A model generated the notes under the pieces. The model searched no databases and was not told where the DNA came from. It worked only from the letters and a program-made list of their open reading frames with translations. A program made the translations under genes and the position numbers. Shown one piece after another: positions 1-7,472 of a DNA stretch of 31,558 bases (positions are counted from its first letter, which is position 1; each line of letters starts with the position of its first letter). Location of the stretch: positions 1 through 31,558 of the forward strand of contig JAPHSC010000283.1 of the NCBI GenBank assembly GCA_026193125.1, read 5' to 3'. The DNA comes from Gammaproteobacteria bacterium. GTDB taxonomy: Bacteria; Pseudomonadota; Gammaproteobacteria; Steroidobacterales; BM003.

Positions 1-991
1 CTGGGAGATCGACCTGTTCGGGCGTCTGCGCCGATCCAACGAGGCCGCCCGTGCGCAATTGCTGGCCACGGAATACGGCTACCAGGCCCTGTCCATCAGC
101 CTGGTAGCAGGCGTGGCCGATGCCTATATGTTGCTCAGAGACCAGGATCAACAACTGGAGATATCACAGCGCACCTACGACACTCGGGCACACAGCCTGG
201 ACATCATGCGCGCACGTTTCGACAAGGGTACGGTGCCACTGCTTGACGTGAACCAGGCGGAAATTGAGTTGGAGTCAGCCGCCGCCTCGGTAGCCGCATC
301 CGAAAGAGTCGTGGCCCAGACCGAATATGCCCTGAGCGTGCTTTTGGGCCGCAACCCCGGTCCGATCGTGCGTGGCGGAACCCTGTCGCAACAATCACTG
401 CCCCCGGTCATTCCCCCGGGATTGCCCTCCGAGCTACTCAAGCAGCGCCCCGATATACGGGCTGCGGAGCAACAGCTGGTCGCCCAGACAGCACGGATCG
501 GCGTGGCCGAGGCGGCGCGCTGGCCCTCACTGCAGCTTACCGGCAGCCTGGGCTTTGAAAGCGGGGAGCTCTCGGAATTAAGTGCCAGTGATGCGGACTT
601 CTGGAATATCGGCGCCAATTTGCTGGCGCCCGTGTTCAATGCCGGACGCAACAAGAACCGGGTAGAGGCAGAAAAGGCGCGTACCGAACAGGCCCTGCAG
701 AACTACGTCAAGACCATCCAGCAGGCCTTGAGAGAGGTCGAGGACGCGCTGGTGGCGGTACGCACCTACCGGGCCGAAAACGCGGCCAGGCAGCGCCAGG
801 TTGAAGCAGCCCGCAGCGCCACACGCTTGTCGCGTGCCCGTTATGACGGTGGGGTAACAAGTTACCTGGAAGTACTGGATACCGAACGCTCCCTGTTCCA
901 GTCGGAACTCGCTGCGTCCCAGACCCGTCGCCAGGAACTGATAGCCGTTATCCAGCTATACAAGGCCCTGGGTGGTGGCTGGACACCCTAG
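1..991 (+). CDS. Outer-membrane efflux lipoprotein, TolC/NodT (OprM-like) family, 5' end outside window
   Basis: The reading frame is open from base 2 and stops with TAG at 989-991, so the start lies before the window. The protein begins within the motif WEIDLFGRLRRSN, which is typical of NodT/OprM-type outer-membrane factors of RND and related tripartite pumps. Further family signs are the segment LPSELLKQRPDIRAAEQQL near the middle repeat boundary and the C-terminal stretch SRARYDGGVTSYLEVLDTERSLFQSEL. Long helical regions without transmembrane hydrophobicity fit the trimeric periplasmic tunnel, with short segments (about LPVIPPGLPSELL and GANLLAPVFNAGRNK) bordering the beta-barrel strands. 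The family exports drugs, metals or other small molecules. The adaptor and pump genes are probably upstream, out of view, so the substrate is unknown. The next gene is convergent and ends 22 bases away. Confidence 0.93.
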   Translation, partial: WEIDLFGRLRRSNEAARAQLLATEYGYQALSISLVAGVADAYMLLRDQDQQLEISQRTYDTRAHSLDIMRARFDKGTVPLLDVNQAEIELESAAASVAASERVVAQTEYALSVLLGRNPGPIVRGGTLSQQSLPPVIPPGLPSELLKQRPDIRAAEQQLVAQTARIGVAEAARWPSLQLTGSLGFESGELSELSASDADFWNIGANLLAPVFNAGRNKNRVEAEKARTEQALQNYVKTIQQALREVEDALVAVRTYRAENAARQRQVEAARSATRLSRARYDGGVTSYLEVLDTERSLFQSELAASQTRRQELIAVIQLYKALGGGWTP

Positions 992-1012
992 TGGTCCAGC
1001 GCTCCCGGGGAC

Positions 1013-1855
1013 TCACGTCGGCATATTTATTCCCGGAATCGGCATCAGGCGCGCGATCACTCGATCGTAGGATCGTGGGAACAGCCGTATGATCCAGTGC
1101 AGCGCATGCGCGTCTGGACCAACCAGTATGCGTTTCCTTTGCTTGCGTACCCCGTCCAGTATGATGTCGGCTGCCTGATCAGGGCTCGTACGCGCCAGCT
1201 TGTCAAACCGCCGCACGAAGCTTTCAGAACCTCCCAGGGCCTCGGCGCTGGCCTGGTCAACCCTGGCGTTGGCAGCAATGGCGGTGCGCACTCCCCCGGG
1301 GCAGACCACCGATAAGCCCACGTTGGATCCTCGCAATTCTTGCTGCAAGGCCTCGCTATAGCCACGCACGGCAAACTTGCTGGCGTTATAGGCCGCCTGG
1401 GTAGGCATCGCAATCAGGCCAAACACGCTGGACAAATTGATGATGTGAGCCCGGGGCTGTTGCCTGAGCAGCGGAAGAAACACCTGGCAGCCGTTCACCA
1501 CACCCCAGAAGTTGATGTTCATCAGCCAGTGAAAATCTTCCTCACTGGTGTCCTGGGCGGAACCCGCGCAGGCCACACCCGCGTTGTTGAACAACAGGCT
1601 TATCCTGCCGTGGGCGGCCACGACCGCCTCCGCCAATTGCTCCAGGGCCTGCCTGCTGGCTACATCAACCTGGTGCAGAGACACCTGGACAGCCGTGTCC
1701 TTGAGCAAAGAACGGGTTGTTTCCAGTCCATTCGGGTTCACATCCGCCAGGGCCAGGTGACAACCCTGCCGGGCCAGCGACACCGCCAGTGCCTGGCCTA
1801 TTCCCGATCCCGCACCGGTGATTACAGCCACTTCATTATTGAATTTCCGCATCAT
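1013..1855 (-). CDS. Short-chain dehydrogenase/reductase (classical SDR)
   Basis: A 280-residue classical SDR. Visible motifs are the cofactor-binding TGAGSGIG at about residues 13-20, NNAG at 90-93, catalytic serine in NLSSVFG at about 142, and YNASK with Tyr156 and Lys160. An acidic residue after the second strand (LALADVN) favours NAD(H), which is an inference. The C-terminal tail (ILVGPDAHALHWIIRLFPRSYDRV) is hydrophobic and basic, as in SDRs that act on membrane-associated or lipid substrates. I chose ATG at 1855 rather than an upstream in-frame codon at 1885 because AGGGAA sits at the right distance before it. It lies 72 bases downstream of the cupin gene on the same strand and may be co-transcribed with it. 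The substrate cannot be told from sequence. Confidence 0.9.
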   Translation of the reverse strand: MMRKFNNEVAVITGAGSGIGQALAVSLARQGCHLALADVNPNGLETTRSLLKDTAVQVSLHQVDVASRQALEQLAEAVVAAHGRISLLFNNAGVACAGSAQDTSEEDFHWLMNINFWGVVNGCQVFLPLLRQQPRAHIINLSSVFGLIAMPTQAAYNASKFAVRGYSEALQQELRGSNVGLSVVCPGGVRTAIAANARVDQASAEALGGSESFVRRFDKLARTSPDQAADIILDGVRKQRKRILVGPDAHALHWIIRLFPRSYDRVIARLMPIPGINMPT

Positions 1856-1927
1856 ATTTCCCTGGCGATAAACCGCCTTGATCAATTACCTGCTCGTGGA
1901 TCACTGCCCAGCCGCTCAATCCAGGTG

Positions 1928-2419
1928 CTATTCGACCAGCGGTCCATCGGGCGAATAAATCACGTAAATCTTTCGGTAACCCTCAGGGGATTCCCAGCGA
2001 CCCCGCCAATCGGCCGATATCATGACGGCCTCGCCTGCCCTTACTTCGACCTTACTGCCGTCAAGCGATGTGAGTATCACCCGGCCTTCCAGAAAATACA
2101 TAAACTCCTGCACCCCGTATGGCTCGGCAATATCCAGCGCAAGCGGGCCGGACTCATAGACCCCGGCATCGAATTTCCTGTCAGGGCTGAGAAATATCTC
2201 CGCATCCGTGGTATCCCAGGTCTGACCTGCCTCCTCATGCACGGTCTTCACCGAGGCAAAGCTGGTAAACACGGCACCGGCAAGGTCAGCCTGGGTCAGC
2301 TTGGTCGGTATCACCGCCAATCCTGATGCCCTCTCATCCGCACGCGAGACCACCCATCCAGCAACAAAGCCGACCAGCCCGATTACGGCAACAAATAGAT
2401 ATTTTCTCGCGAATTGCAT
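1928..2419 (-). CDS. Membrane-anchored cupin-domain protein
   Basis: A 163-residue protein with an N-terminal hydrophobic segment (about residues 7-25, YLFVAVIGLVGFVAGWVVS) that is a signal anchor without a clear cleavage site, followed by a periplasmic domain. The C-terminal half resembles the cupin_3 (DUF861) fold: a strand run containing EFMYFLEGRVILTSLDG, then VRAGEAVMISADWRGRWES. Cupins of this type bind small ligands or act as isomerases or sensors. The usual metal-binding histidines of the first cupin motif are not visible here, so a non-enzymatic, ligand-binding role is possible. ATG at 2419 follows AAGGAG with a short spacer (AAGGAGTTGACATG). It is the upstream member of a probable two-gene unit with the SDR ending at 1013, and a PhaR-like motif lies about 40 bases upstream of its start. 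Confidence 0.75.
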   Translation of the reverse strand: MQFARKYLFVAVIGLVGFVAGWVVSRADERASGLAVIPTKLTQADLAGAVFTSFASVKTVHEEAGQTWDTTDAEIFLSPDRKFDAGVYESGPLALDIAEPYGVQEFMYFLEGRVILTSLDGSKVEVRAGEAVMISADWRGRWESPEGYRKIYVIYSPDGPLVE

Positions 2420-2784
2420 GTCAACTCCTTGATTGGTGTCGGGGCGGACCCCGCACGCTGCAAGATAGCAGCTCGGTACCGGTGGTGAAATATCAGCCTC
2501 CAGGTACTCGAGATCGACGACATTTCGCCATCACTATTGCAGCAGGACCAGAGTATAAAAGTCGCCCCGGCCAGCGAGCAGAAATCAATACCGACTATCT
2601 TGTGCGACCGCTGTCATGAAATACGTAACCCGGGTTGCGTAATGATGCAATGCAAAAAATAAACGCATTCCAGCGTCAGAATTATTGCCCTTTTCAACCC
2701 GGAGTTTTTCGCTGGCGAAAAATTGCTGCAAACAATGTTATTTTGGCTGCTATATTGAAAGCCATAGCGGCGAGGGAGAATGTG
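2420..2784. promoter_or_regulatory. Divergent intergenic region with candidate PhaR-type sites
   Basis: This 365-base gap separates the minus-strand cupin gene from the plus-strand SDR at 2785. It contains GCTGC-AAGATA-GCAGC at 2457-2472, the string TGCAATGCAAAA at 2646-2657 and TTGCTGCAA at 2723-2731. The 12-base string at 2646 is identical to one on the minus strand in the phasin promoter (7470 down to 7459), and TGCAAGATAG at 2459-2468 recurs at 7496-7505. The region is clearly more AT-rich from about 2640 onward. An in-frame extension of the SDR into this region exists but has no ribosome-binding site and an atypical composition, so I treat the region as non-coding. Confidence 0.45.
2742..2756 (+). 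promoter_or_regulatory. Candidate extended -10 promoter for the SDR at 2785
   Basis: The hexamer TATATT at 2751-2756 is preceded by TGC, giving an extended -10 element, with an AT-rich tract upstream. No good -35 hexamer is seen at 16-18 bases. A start of transcription near 2763 would leave a leader of about 22 bases carrying GGGAGAA before ATG 2785. The TTGCTGCAA site lies in the -35 region, where a bound repressor could block polymerase. Confidence 0.4.
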
Positions 2785-3732
2785 ATGGCATACACTGCGG
2801 ATTATTCAAATTTCGAATTCGGTGACGCTTTTCGAGGCGCCTTTGAAGGTAAGCGGGTCCTGATCACGGGCTCCGGCAAGGATGGCGGCATAGGACAGTC
2901 GCTGGCGCTTGCGGCGGCGGCCAACGGTGCGGCCGTAGTCGGCGTTCACTTTCACAGCAGTTACCGGGACGGTTTTGATTTGGTAACCGCGATCCGGGCC
3001 AAGGGCGTCAAGGCGTTTGCCTTGCAGGCGGATGTCACCAGCATGAGTGACTTGTGGGCATCGCGCAGCTATGTGATTGAACAGATGGAGGGCAAAGGTC
3101 CGGATATTATCGTCTGCAATTCCGGACTGACCGAAGGCGGCTATCGATTCGGGCGCGCACTGCCCAAGATCGACGGCGAAAGCCGCGCGGAGAGGCGGGC
3201 CAGGGTTCGCCAGTCGTTTATCAGTGATTTGAATGAGTCCCGCATGGTTCTGGACACCAAGATCGTTGGCTTCGTGTCCATGACGCATATGTGGGCCGGC
3301 GAGGCCATTTATCACGAGCAGCCGCTACAAATGATTTATATCTCGTCAATGCAGGCGATCGAACCAGGTATTGCCGTGCCAGGTTACGTCGTCGCCAACT
3401 GGGCCGTGTTACGTTTACCGGAAGTCCTGCGCGTAAATCTTGGCCGCTCGGCAAACCTGGTCAACGCCAGCTGCCTGATGCTCCCATTCATACGCACCAG
3501 CATGACCCAGGACTACGCAGAAAATCCCAAGGTGTTTGGCCGCTGGCAGCCGCGCATGCTGGAAACGCATGAGGCAGCTCGAAGCGTGACCCAGCTATTG
3601 ATGCAACCATCCGAAGAGCTTGACCTCGGTAATTTCAAGCTTAACGTTGGCGGCACCAAAGAGGACATCGAACTTGCCTGGTCAAGAGTGCGTCTCGAAG
3701 TCGAGGAAGACAAGCTCAACTGGGGCCCGTGA
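2785..3732 (+). CDS. Divergent SDR-family protein lacking the catalytic lysine
   Basis: A 315-residue SDR fold protein. The dinucleotide site is TGSGKDGGIG at 28-37 (an insertion relative to TGxxxGIG). The NNAG position reads NSG at 112-114, and a charged insertion rich in Arg and Glu follows at about 128-150. Serines stand at 187-188 and the active-site tyrosine is Tyr201, but the YxxxK motif is Y-V-V-A-N, with Asn205 (codon AAC at 3397-3399) where lysine is expected. This may be a strongly altered reductase or a non-catalytic cofactor-binding protein. ATG 2785 is chosen because GGGAGAA lies just upstream. The gene converges on the PhaB-like reductase with 5 bases between the stops. Its upstream region shares a 12-base string with the phasin promoter, hinting at a link to PHA metabolism. 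Confidence 0.85.
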   Translation: MAYTADYSNFEFGDAFRGAFEGKRVLITGSGKDGGIGQSLALAAAANGAAVVGVHFHSSYRDGFDLVTAIRAKGVKAFALQADVTSMSDLWASRSYVIEQMEGKGPDIIVCNSGLTEGGYRFGRALPKIDGESRAERRARVRQSFISDLNESRMVLDTKIVGFVSMTHMWAGEAIYHEQPLQMIYISSMQAIEPGIAVPGYVVANWAVLRLPEVLRVNLGRSANLVNASCLMLPFIRTSMTQDYAENPKVFGRWQPRMLETHEAARSVTQLLMQPSEELDLGNFKLNVGGTKEDIELAWSRVRLEVEEDKLNWGP

Positions 3733-3737
3733 CGGGA

Positions 3738-4502
3738 CTACAGACGTAGCGCGCCGTCTACATCCAGGCAGCGTCCGCTTACGTAGTCATTGTCGAATAT
3801 AAATTCGACAGTCTTCGCGATCTCGTCCGGGTCTCCCAATCGTCCAGCCGGAACGCGCGCGGTAATTTTTTCGCGTGCTTCCGGCTTCATTGACATCACC
3901 AGCTCGGTTGCCACGAAACCCGGGGCCACCGATGCCGCGCGAATACCGTAGCGCGCAAATTCCTTGGCCCAGACTACAGCCAGCGCCTGCACACCCGCCT
4001 TGCTCGCCGAATAATTGGCCTGTCCCATATTCCCGTGGCGCGAGATTGAGGAGATATTGACGATGCAACCCTGGCACCCGAGTTCAATCATCTTTGCCGC
4101 GGCTTCACGTCCACACAAAAATACACCGGTTAGGTTTACGTCGATGACGGCCTGCCACTGATCCAGGGTCATCTTTGAGACAAGTTGCCCGTCCTTGTAC
4201 TTCAACATCATCGCATCGCGTGTGATGCCGGCATTATTGACCAGGCCATGCAGCGCACCAAAGTCGTGGGCGACCCGGTCTATGGTCGCAACCACTTCCT
4301 GTTCATGCGCCACATTTGCCGCATAGGTTTCAACCCGTGCAGCCCCAGCCTGCTCACAGGATGTCTTCGTATCACCCAGGGAATCGGCATCAAGGTCGAT
4401 CAATGCAAGCTGGCAGCCTCGTGCAGCAAATCGGCGAGCCATGGCTGCGCCGAGTCCACGACTGGCGCCGGTAATGATGATTACTTTGTTATTCAGGTCC
4501 AT
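3738..4502 (-). CDS. FabG/PhaB-like 3-oxoacyl (acetoacetyl-CoA) reductase
   Basis: A 254-residue classical SDR with an intact active site: TGASRGLG at 11-18, NNAG at 89-92, serines 151-152 and YSASK with Tyr164 and Lys168. The C-terminus (ISGRCLDVDGALRL-like ending) fits the FabG/PhaB group. In a PHA operon this enzyme would reduce acetoacetyl-CoA or another 3-ketoacyl thioester to the (R)-3-hydroxyacyl-CoA used by PhaC; that role is inferred from position. The aspartate after strand two (LIDLD) is unlike the NADPH-binding pattern of typical PhaB and may mean NADH use. It starts 38 bases after the phaC stop on the same strand and is probably the last gene of phaR-phaC-reductase. The ribosome-binding site is weak, so translation may be modest. 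Confidence 0.88.
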   Translation of the reverse strand: MDLNNKVIIITGASRGLGAAMARRFAARGCQLALIDLDADSLGDTKTSCEQAGAARVETYAANVAHEQEVVATIDRVAHDFGALHGLVNNAGITRDAMMLKYKDGQLVSKMTLDQWQAVIDVNLTGVFLCGREAAAKMIELGCQGCIVNISSISRHGNMGQANYSASKAGVQALAVVWAKEFARYGIRAASVAPGFVATELVMSMKPEAREKITARVPAGRLGDPDEIAKTVEFIFDNDYVSGRCLDVDGALRL

Positions 4503-4540
4503 TTATTAATTCACTTCGCTTCTGTTGGTTTAATCTCGAA

Positions 4541-6331
4541 TCAACTCTTTAACTTGGCGTAACTGCCTGGCGCATCTTCAATAATGTCCAGTTTGCCGGC
4601 GCCCGGTTTTCTTGCCTTTACCAGTTCGCCCGACAGCGGCGCCAACCAGGCATCCCAGTCATCCCACCAGGAACCGGGATGGGACTCGGCGCCCTCCATC
4701 CAGGCATCCAGGTCCTTGGGCTGCGCTTCGTTCATCCAGTAGTTGTACTTGTTGGCGTCAGGGGGATTGATCACACCCGCGATATGCCCGGAGCCGGCCA
4801 GCATGAAACGTACCGGTCCGGAGAACAATTGCTTGGCCTTGAACACTGAGGGGTAAGGTGCAATGTGGTCTTCTATGGAAGCCTGCAGGTAAATCGGTAT
4901 TTTGACTTTGCCCAGATCAATGGGTACATCATGCAACGCCATGCCACCCGGTTTGGCGAGATTGTTATGCAAATAGCACTCACGTAGATAGTACATATGC
5001 AGTGTGCGTGGCATACGCGTCGCGTCCGAATTCCAGTACAGCAGGTCGAATTTCATCGGCTCCTTGCCGAGCAGGTAATTATTCACGTAAACGGTCCATA
5101 TCAGATCGTTGGCGCGCAACATGTTAAAGGCGGTGGACATCTTGTCGCCGTCCAGGTATCCGTGCTCAGCCATGCGTTGATCAAGACTCTCAAGCTGCTG
5201 TTCATCAATAAAGACCTTCAGGTCTCCCGCCTCGGAGAAATCCATTTGTGCCGCGAAAAATGTCGTGGCCTTGACCCGCTTGTCACGCTTGGCGGCCATA
5301 TAGGCCAGCGCGGCACCCGTCAGGGTGCCACCGACGCAGTAGCCGATCATCGTGACCTCGGCTTCCCCGGTTGCTGCCTTGATCGCGTCAAGGGCGGCGA
5401 ATATGCCCTCGTCGAGGTAATCTTCCATGGTCTTGGTCGAGAGCGACTCGTCCGGATTCACCCATGAGGTAACAAAGACCGTATAGCCCTTACTCACTGC
5501 CCAGCGTATGAACGAGTTGCTCGGCTGTAGATCGAGAATGTAATACTTGTTAATCCATGGCGGAACGATCAGCAGCGGACGCCGGTACACTTGTTTCGTC
5601 AATGGCTCATACTGAATAAGCTGGATCAGGTCGTTTTGATAGACGATCTTGCCCGGGGTGGTTGCGATGTTCACGCCTAACTCGAACGCATTCTCGTCAG
5701 TCAAAGGCATTTTCAGAGCGCCGCCACCGGCCTTGATATCCCGAGCCAGGTTTTTTACGCCGCGCACCAGGTTCTGGCCGCGAGATTCCACGGTTTCCCG
5801 AATGACTTCGGGATTGCTCAGCATAAAATTGCTCGGAGACAGTGCGTCGGTGATTTGCTTCGTATGAAACCGGACCTTGTGCGCATCCTCGGCGCTCAAG
5901 CCTTCAATATCCGACATCGTGTCAACCAGCCAGCGGCTGGTAATCAGATAGGACTGGCGTATGAAATCAAACGCCGCGCGCTCCTCCCACTCAGCGGAGG
6001 TAAAACGACGATCGCCTTTGTCCGCTTCAGCCACCGGCTTTGCGTCCTGCCCAATCGCCCGCCTGGCCGTGTTTTGCCACAGCCTCATGTGAGTCTGCAA
6101 CAGATCAACATTGGCTTTCACGAGCTTGACCGGATGCAATGCCAGTTGCTTGGCGCTTCTGGCAAAGGGGCCGACCACATTGAACGGATCCAGTAAACCG
6201 CTGATGGTCTGTCTCGGTGCCGCCAGAAATTTAGTGAAGTTCTTTTGGCTCTTCTCAATCAAATGCACCAAGCCATCAATCGTTGTGTCAGGTTTGGGTG
6301 ATTTTTTCGAGTGCGCTTTTTTCTTGCTCAA
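4541..6331 (-). CDS. phaC: Class I polyhydroxyalkanoate synthase PhaC
   Basis: Polymerises (R)-3-hydroxyacyl-CoA into PHA at the granule surface. With the start used here the protein has 596 residues, usual for class I. The lipase-like box is GYCVGG with catalytic Cys332. The other triad members are Asp488 (in EDHIAPYP) and His516 (in GSGHIAGVINPP), matching the spacing of the Ralstonia enzyme. Family segments VPPWINKYYILDL and FVTSWVNPD are present. The N-terminus is lysine-rich. I place the start at TTG 6331-6329 because GGAG (6342-6339) sits 7 bases upstream and overlaps the phaR stop region. A longer frame to another TTG at 6373 would overlap phaR by 38 bases and has no comparable site. 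This suggests translational coupling to phaR. The gene is followed by the PhaB-like reductase. Confidence 0.97.
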   Translation of the reverse strand: MSKKKAHSKKSPKPDTTIDGLVHLIEKSQKNFTKFLAAPRQTISGLLDPFNVVGPFARSAKQLALHPVKLVKANVDLLQTHMRLWQNTARRAIGQDAKPVAEADKGDRRFTSAEWEERAAFDFIRQSYLITSRWLVDTMSDIEGLSAEDAHKVRFHTKQITDALSPSNFMLSNPEVIRETVESRGQNLVRGVKNLARDIKAGGGALKMPLTDENAFELGVNIATTPGKIVYQNDLIQLIQYEPLTKQVYRRPLLIVPPWINKYYILDLQPSNSFIRWAVSKGYTVFVTSWVNPDESLSTKTMEDYLDEGIFAALDAIKAATGEAEVTMIGYCVGGTLTGAALAYMAAKRDKRVKATTFFAAQMDFSEAGDLKVFIDEQQLESLDQRMAEHGYLDGDKMSTAFNMLRANDLIWTVYVNNYLLGKEPMKFDLLYWNSDATRMPRTLHMYYLRECYLHNNLAKPGGMALHDVPIDLGKVKIPIYLQASIEDHIAPYPSVFKAKQLFSGPVRFMLAGSGHIAGVINPPDANKYNYWMNEAQPKDLDAWMEGAESHPGSWWDDWDAWLAPLSGELVKARKPGAGKLDIIEDAPGSYAKLKS

Positions 6332-6342
6332 GTTCTTACTCC
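6329..6342 (-). promoter_or_regulatory. Ribosome-binding site and TTG start of phaC, overlapping phaR end
   Basis: On the minus strand GGAG at 6342-6339 is followed at once by the phaR stop TAA (6338-6336), then four bases, then TTG (6331-6329) in the phaC frame. The 7-base spacing is optimal. No ATG occurs near this point in the phaC frame. The arrangement suggests that ribosomes finishing phaR re-initiate on phaC, with a weak codon limiting synthase level. Confidence 0.7.
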
Positions 6343-6800
6343 GTTTCTTTTTTGCCCGGGGGCCGTTTACCAAGCATTGCTTCCTGCATGGTGCGCCAGG
6401 CCTCCATATTACTTTTCGCGATGTCCTGCAGCGTGGTCAACGGCAGGGTGGCCATGGTTGAACGCATCTGCTCCTGAAATGCCGACTGCTGTTGTGTAAA
6501 CGTATCAAAACTCCTGGACAGGTATTCCCCCATCAGTTCCTGCATCGGATTACCGTACAAGCGAATAATCCGTGTCAGAAATCCGGCATCCAGCATCGGC
6601 CGGCCGCCCTGTTCCTGATCTGCAATGATCTGCAGCAACAAGGCGCGGGTAAGGTCATCGCCACTGGCATCGTCAACTATCTCCACGTCATTACCGTCAA
6701 TAATCAACTTGCGCACGCCATCCAGCGTTATGTGCTGACTTGTCGTGGTGTCATACAACCTGCGGTTGGCATACTTTTTAATGAGATGCGTTTCAGCCAT
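6336..6800 (-). CDS. phaR: PHA synthesis repressor PhaR
   Basis: A 154-residue protein with the hallmark PhaR N-terminal DNA-binding segment LIKKYANRRLYDTTTSQHIT at about residues 6-25, followed by the PHB accumulation regulatory domain (QIIADQEQGGRPMLDAGFLTRIIRLYG). The C-terminal part contains DTFTQQQSAFQEQM, a likely helical granule-binding region. In known systems PhaR binds both nascent PHA and DNA, repressing phasin (and often its own) promoter until granules titrate it. ATG 6800 is chosen over the in-frame TTG at 6821 because GGAG lies 6 bases before it. It is the first gene of the phaR-phaC-reductase unit, and its stop overlaps the phaC ribosome-binding site. Confidence 0.95.
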   Translation of the reverse strand: MAETHLIKKYANRRLYDTTTSQHITLDGVRKLIIDGNDVEIVDDASGDDLTRALLLQIIADQEQGGRPMLDAGFLTRIIRLYGNPMQELMGEYLSRSFDTFTQQQSAFQEQMRSTMATLPLTTLQDIAKSNMEAWRTMQEAMLGKRPPGKKETE

Positions 6801-6861
6801 GTCGCGCTCCGTTTTCGCCAATTGTACGGTCAGGAGACCCCTGACTTATTTCCGGCGGTGT

Positions 6862-6900
6862 AGCTTGCAGGCGAAAAGATCCGGATTCAAGCTGCAAACC
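6862..6900. promoter_or_regulatory. Inverted TTGCAG/CTGCAA pair upstream of phaR
   Basis: TTGCAG at 6865-6870 and CTGCAA at 6892-6897 form an inverted pair separated by 21 bases, 60-100 bases upstream of phaR. The half-sites resemble the TGC/GCA motifs in the phasin promoter, so they could serve autoregulation by PhaR. The motif is short and could occur by chance. Confidence 0.3.
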
Positions 6901-6962
6901 GTCCGCAAGCGGGCTCGGGAAGACAGGCAACATGAAAGCCGGACCTGTTAGACGCAAGAAAT

Positions 6963-6980
6963 ATGTGTTCATGAACACAT
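6963..6980. promoter_or_regulatory. Perfect 18-bp palindrome, operator candidate
   Basis: ATGTGTTCATGAACACAT is its own reverse complement over all 18 bases. It lies between the phasin terminator and phaR, about 163 bases upstream of the phaR start. The symmetry and length suit a dimeric repressor or activator such as a TetR-family protein. No such regulator gene is in the window, and the sequence does not resemble the TGC/GCA motif ascribed to PhaR. Confidence 0.45.
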
Positions 6981-7005
6981 CGCAGGCTTCCTGGCCACTG
7001 CGGGC

Positions 7006-7039
7006 AAAAAAAAGGCGCTCAATGAATGAGCGCCTTTTT
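7006..7039 (-). terminator. Rho-independent terminator after the phasin gene
   Basis: A perfect 8-bp stem GGCGCTCA / TGAGCGCC (7014-7021 and 7027-7034) with a 5-base loop is flanked by eight A on the left and five T on the right. On the minus strand the hairpin is followed by eight U, 18 bases past the phasin stop at 7058. The T tract on the other side means it could also work on the plus strand. Confidence 0.9.
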
Positions 7040-7057
7040 CAGACAAGCCAACCTGAC

Positions 7058-7423
7058 TTAGGCCGCTTTCTTGGTTTTCGCCTTGACTGCAGGCTTGATG
7101 AAGTCCACGTCAACCAAATCACCGGCTGATTCCTGGAAAGACTTTCCAAGCTCCACATATTCGTTGGCACGCTCGGCAACCAGCTCGGCAAAAGCCTTGG
7201 TCGATGCGACCTGCTCTTCAAATATTGCCTTGGGCTCGGTGGCGCCTACCGGCAACTTGGCCTGGGCAACCGCGAATTCAAGCACGTCACCGTAAAAAGC
7301 ATAGTTTTTGCGAGCAATCTGCTCAAACAAATCAACCGCAATGCTGCTGAACTGACGCACTGGCTCGAGTCCCTGCTTCTGCATTTCGGTCAACTTTTCA
7401 AATGTCTCATTAAATGTATTCAT
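7058..7423 (-). CDS. phaP: Phasin, PHA granule-associated protein
   Basis: A 121-residue phasin-family protein: MNTFNETFEKLTEMQKQGLEP opens an amphipathic, nearly all-helical chain (LAVDLFEQIARKNYAFYGDVLEF-like region, then ASTKAFAELVAERANEYVELGKSFQ). It ends in a lysine/alanine tail (KAKTKKAA). Phasins coat PHA granules and set their size and number. ATG 7423 is chosen because GGAGA (7435-7431) precedes it by 7 bases; upstream in-frame codons lack a site. The gene has its own promoter covered by TGC/GCA repeats and its own strong terminator, so it is a single-gene unit that can be made in large amount when PhaR is released. Confidence 0.93.
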   Translation of the reverse strand: MNTFNETFEKLTEMQKQGLEPVRQFSSIAVDLFEQIARKNYAFYGDVLEFAVAQAKLPVGATEPKAIFEEQVASTKAFAELVAERANEYVELGKSFQESAGDLVDVDFIKPAVKAKTKKAA

Positions 7424-7460
7424 TTTACTGTCTCCTGGGTTTCTGGGCAGCAAGTATCTT

Positions 7461-7470
7461 TTGCATTGCA
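7461..7470. promoter_or_regulatory. Candidate PhaR operator near the phasin transcription start
   Basis: TTGCATTGCA contains TGC-ATT-GCA, the same TGC-N3-GCA layout as the palindrome at 7486-7504, and falls at the predicted transcription start. Its minus-strand form with the bases beyond (TGCAATGCAAAA) recurs exactly at 2646-2657. PhaR in other bacteria is known to bind TGC/GCA-type repeats at phasin promoters. Confidence 0.55.
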
Positions 7471-7472
7471 CA

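Noticed and set aside
1340..2326. Long plus-strand open frame of 328 codons opposite the SDR and cupin genes
   Set aside because: It is antisense to two genes with clear family motifs, has no recognisable domain, and crosses both genes and their gap as expected of a shadow frame.
2635..2784. N-terminal extension of the lysine-less SDR by 50 codons
   Set aside because: No ribosome-binding site, unlike composition, and it would cover the promoter and operator-like motifs; GGGAGAA before 2785 marks the start.
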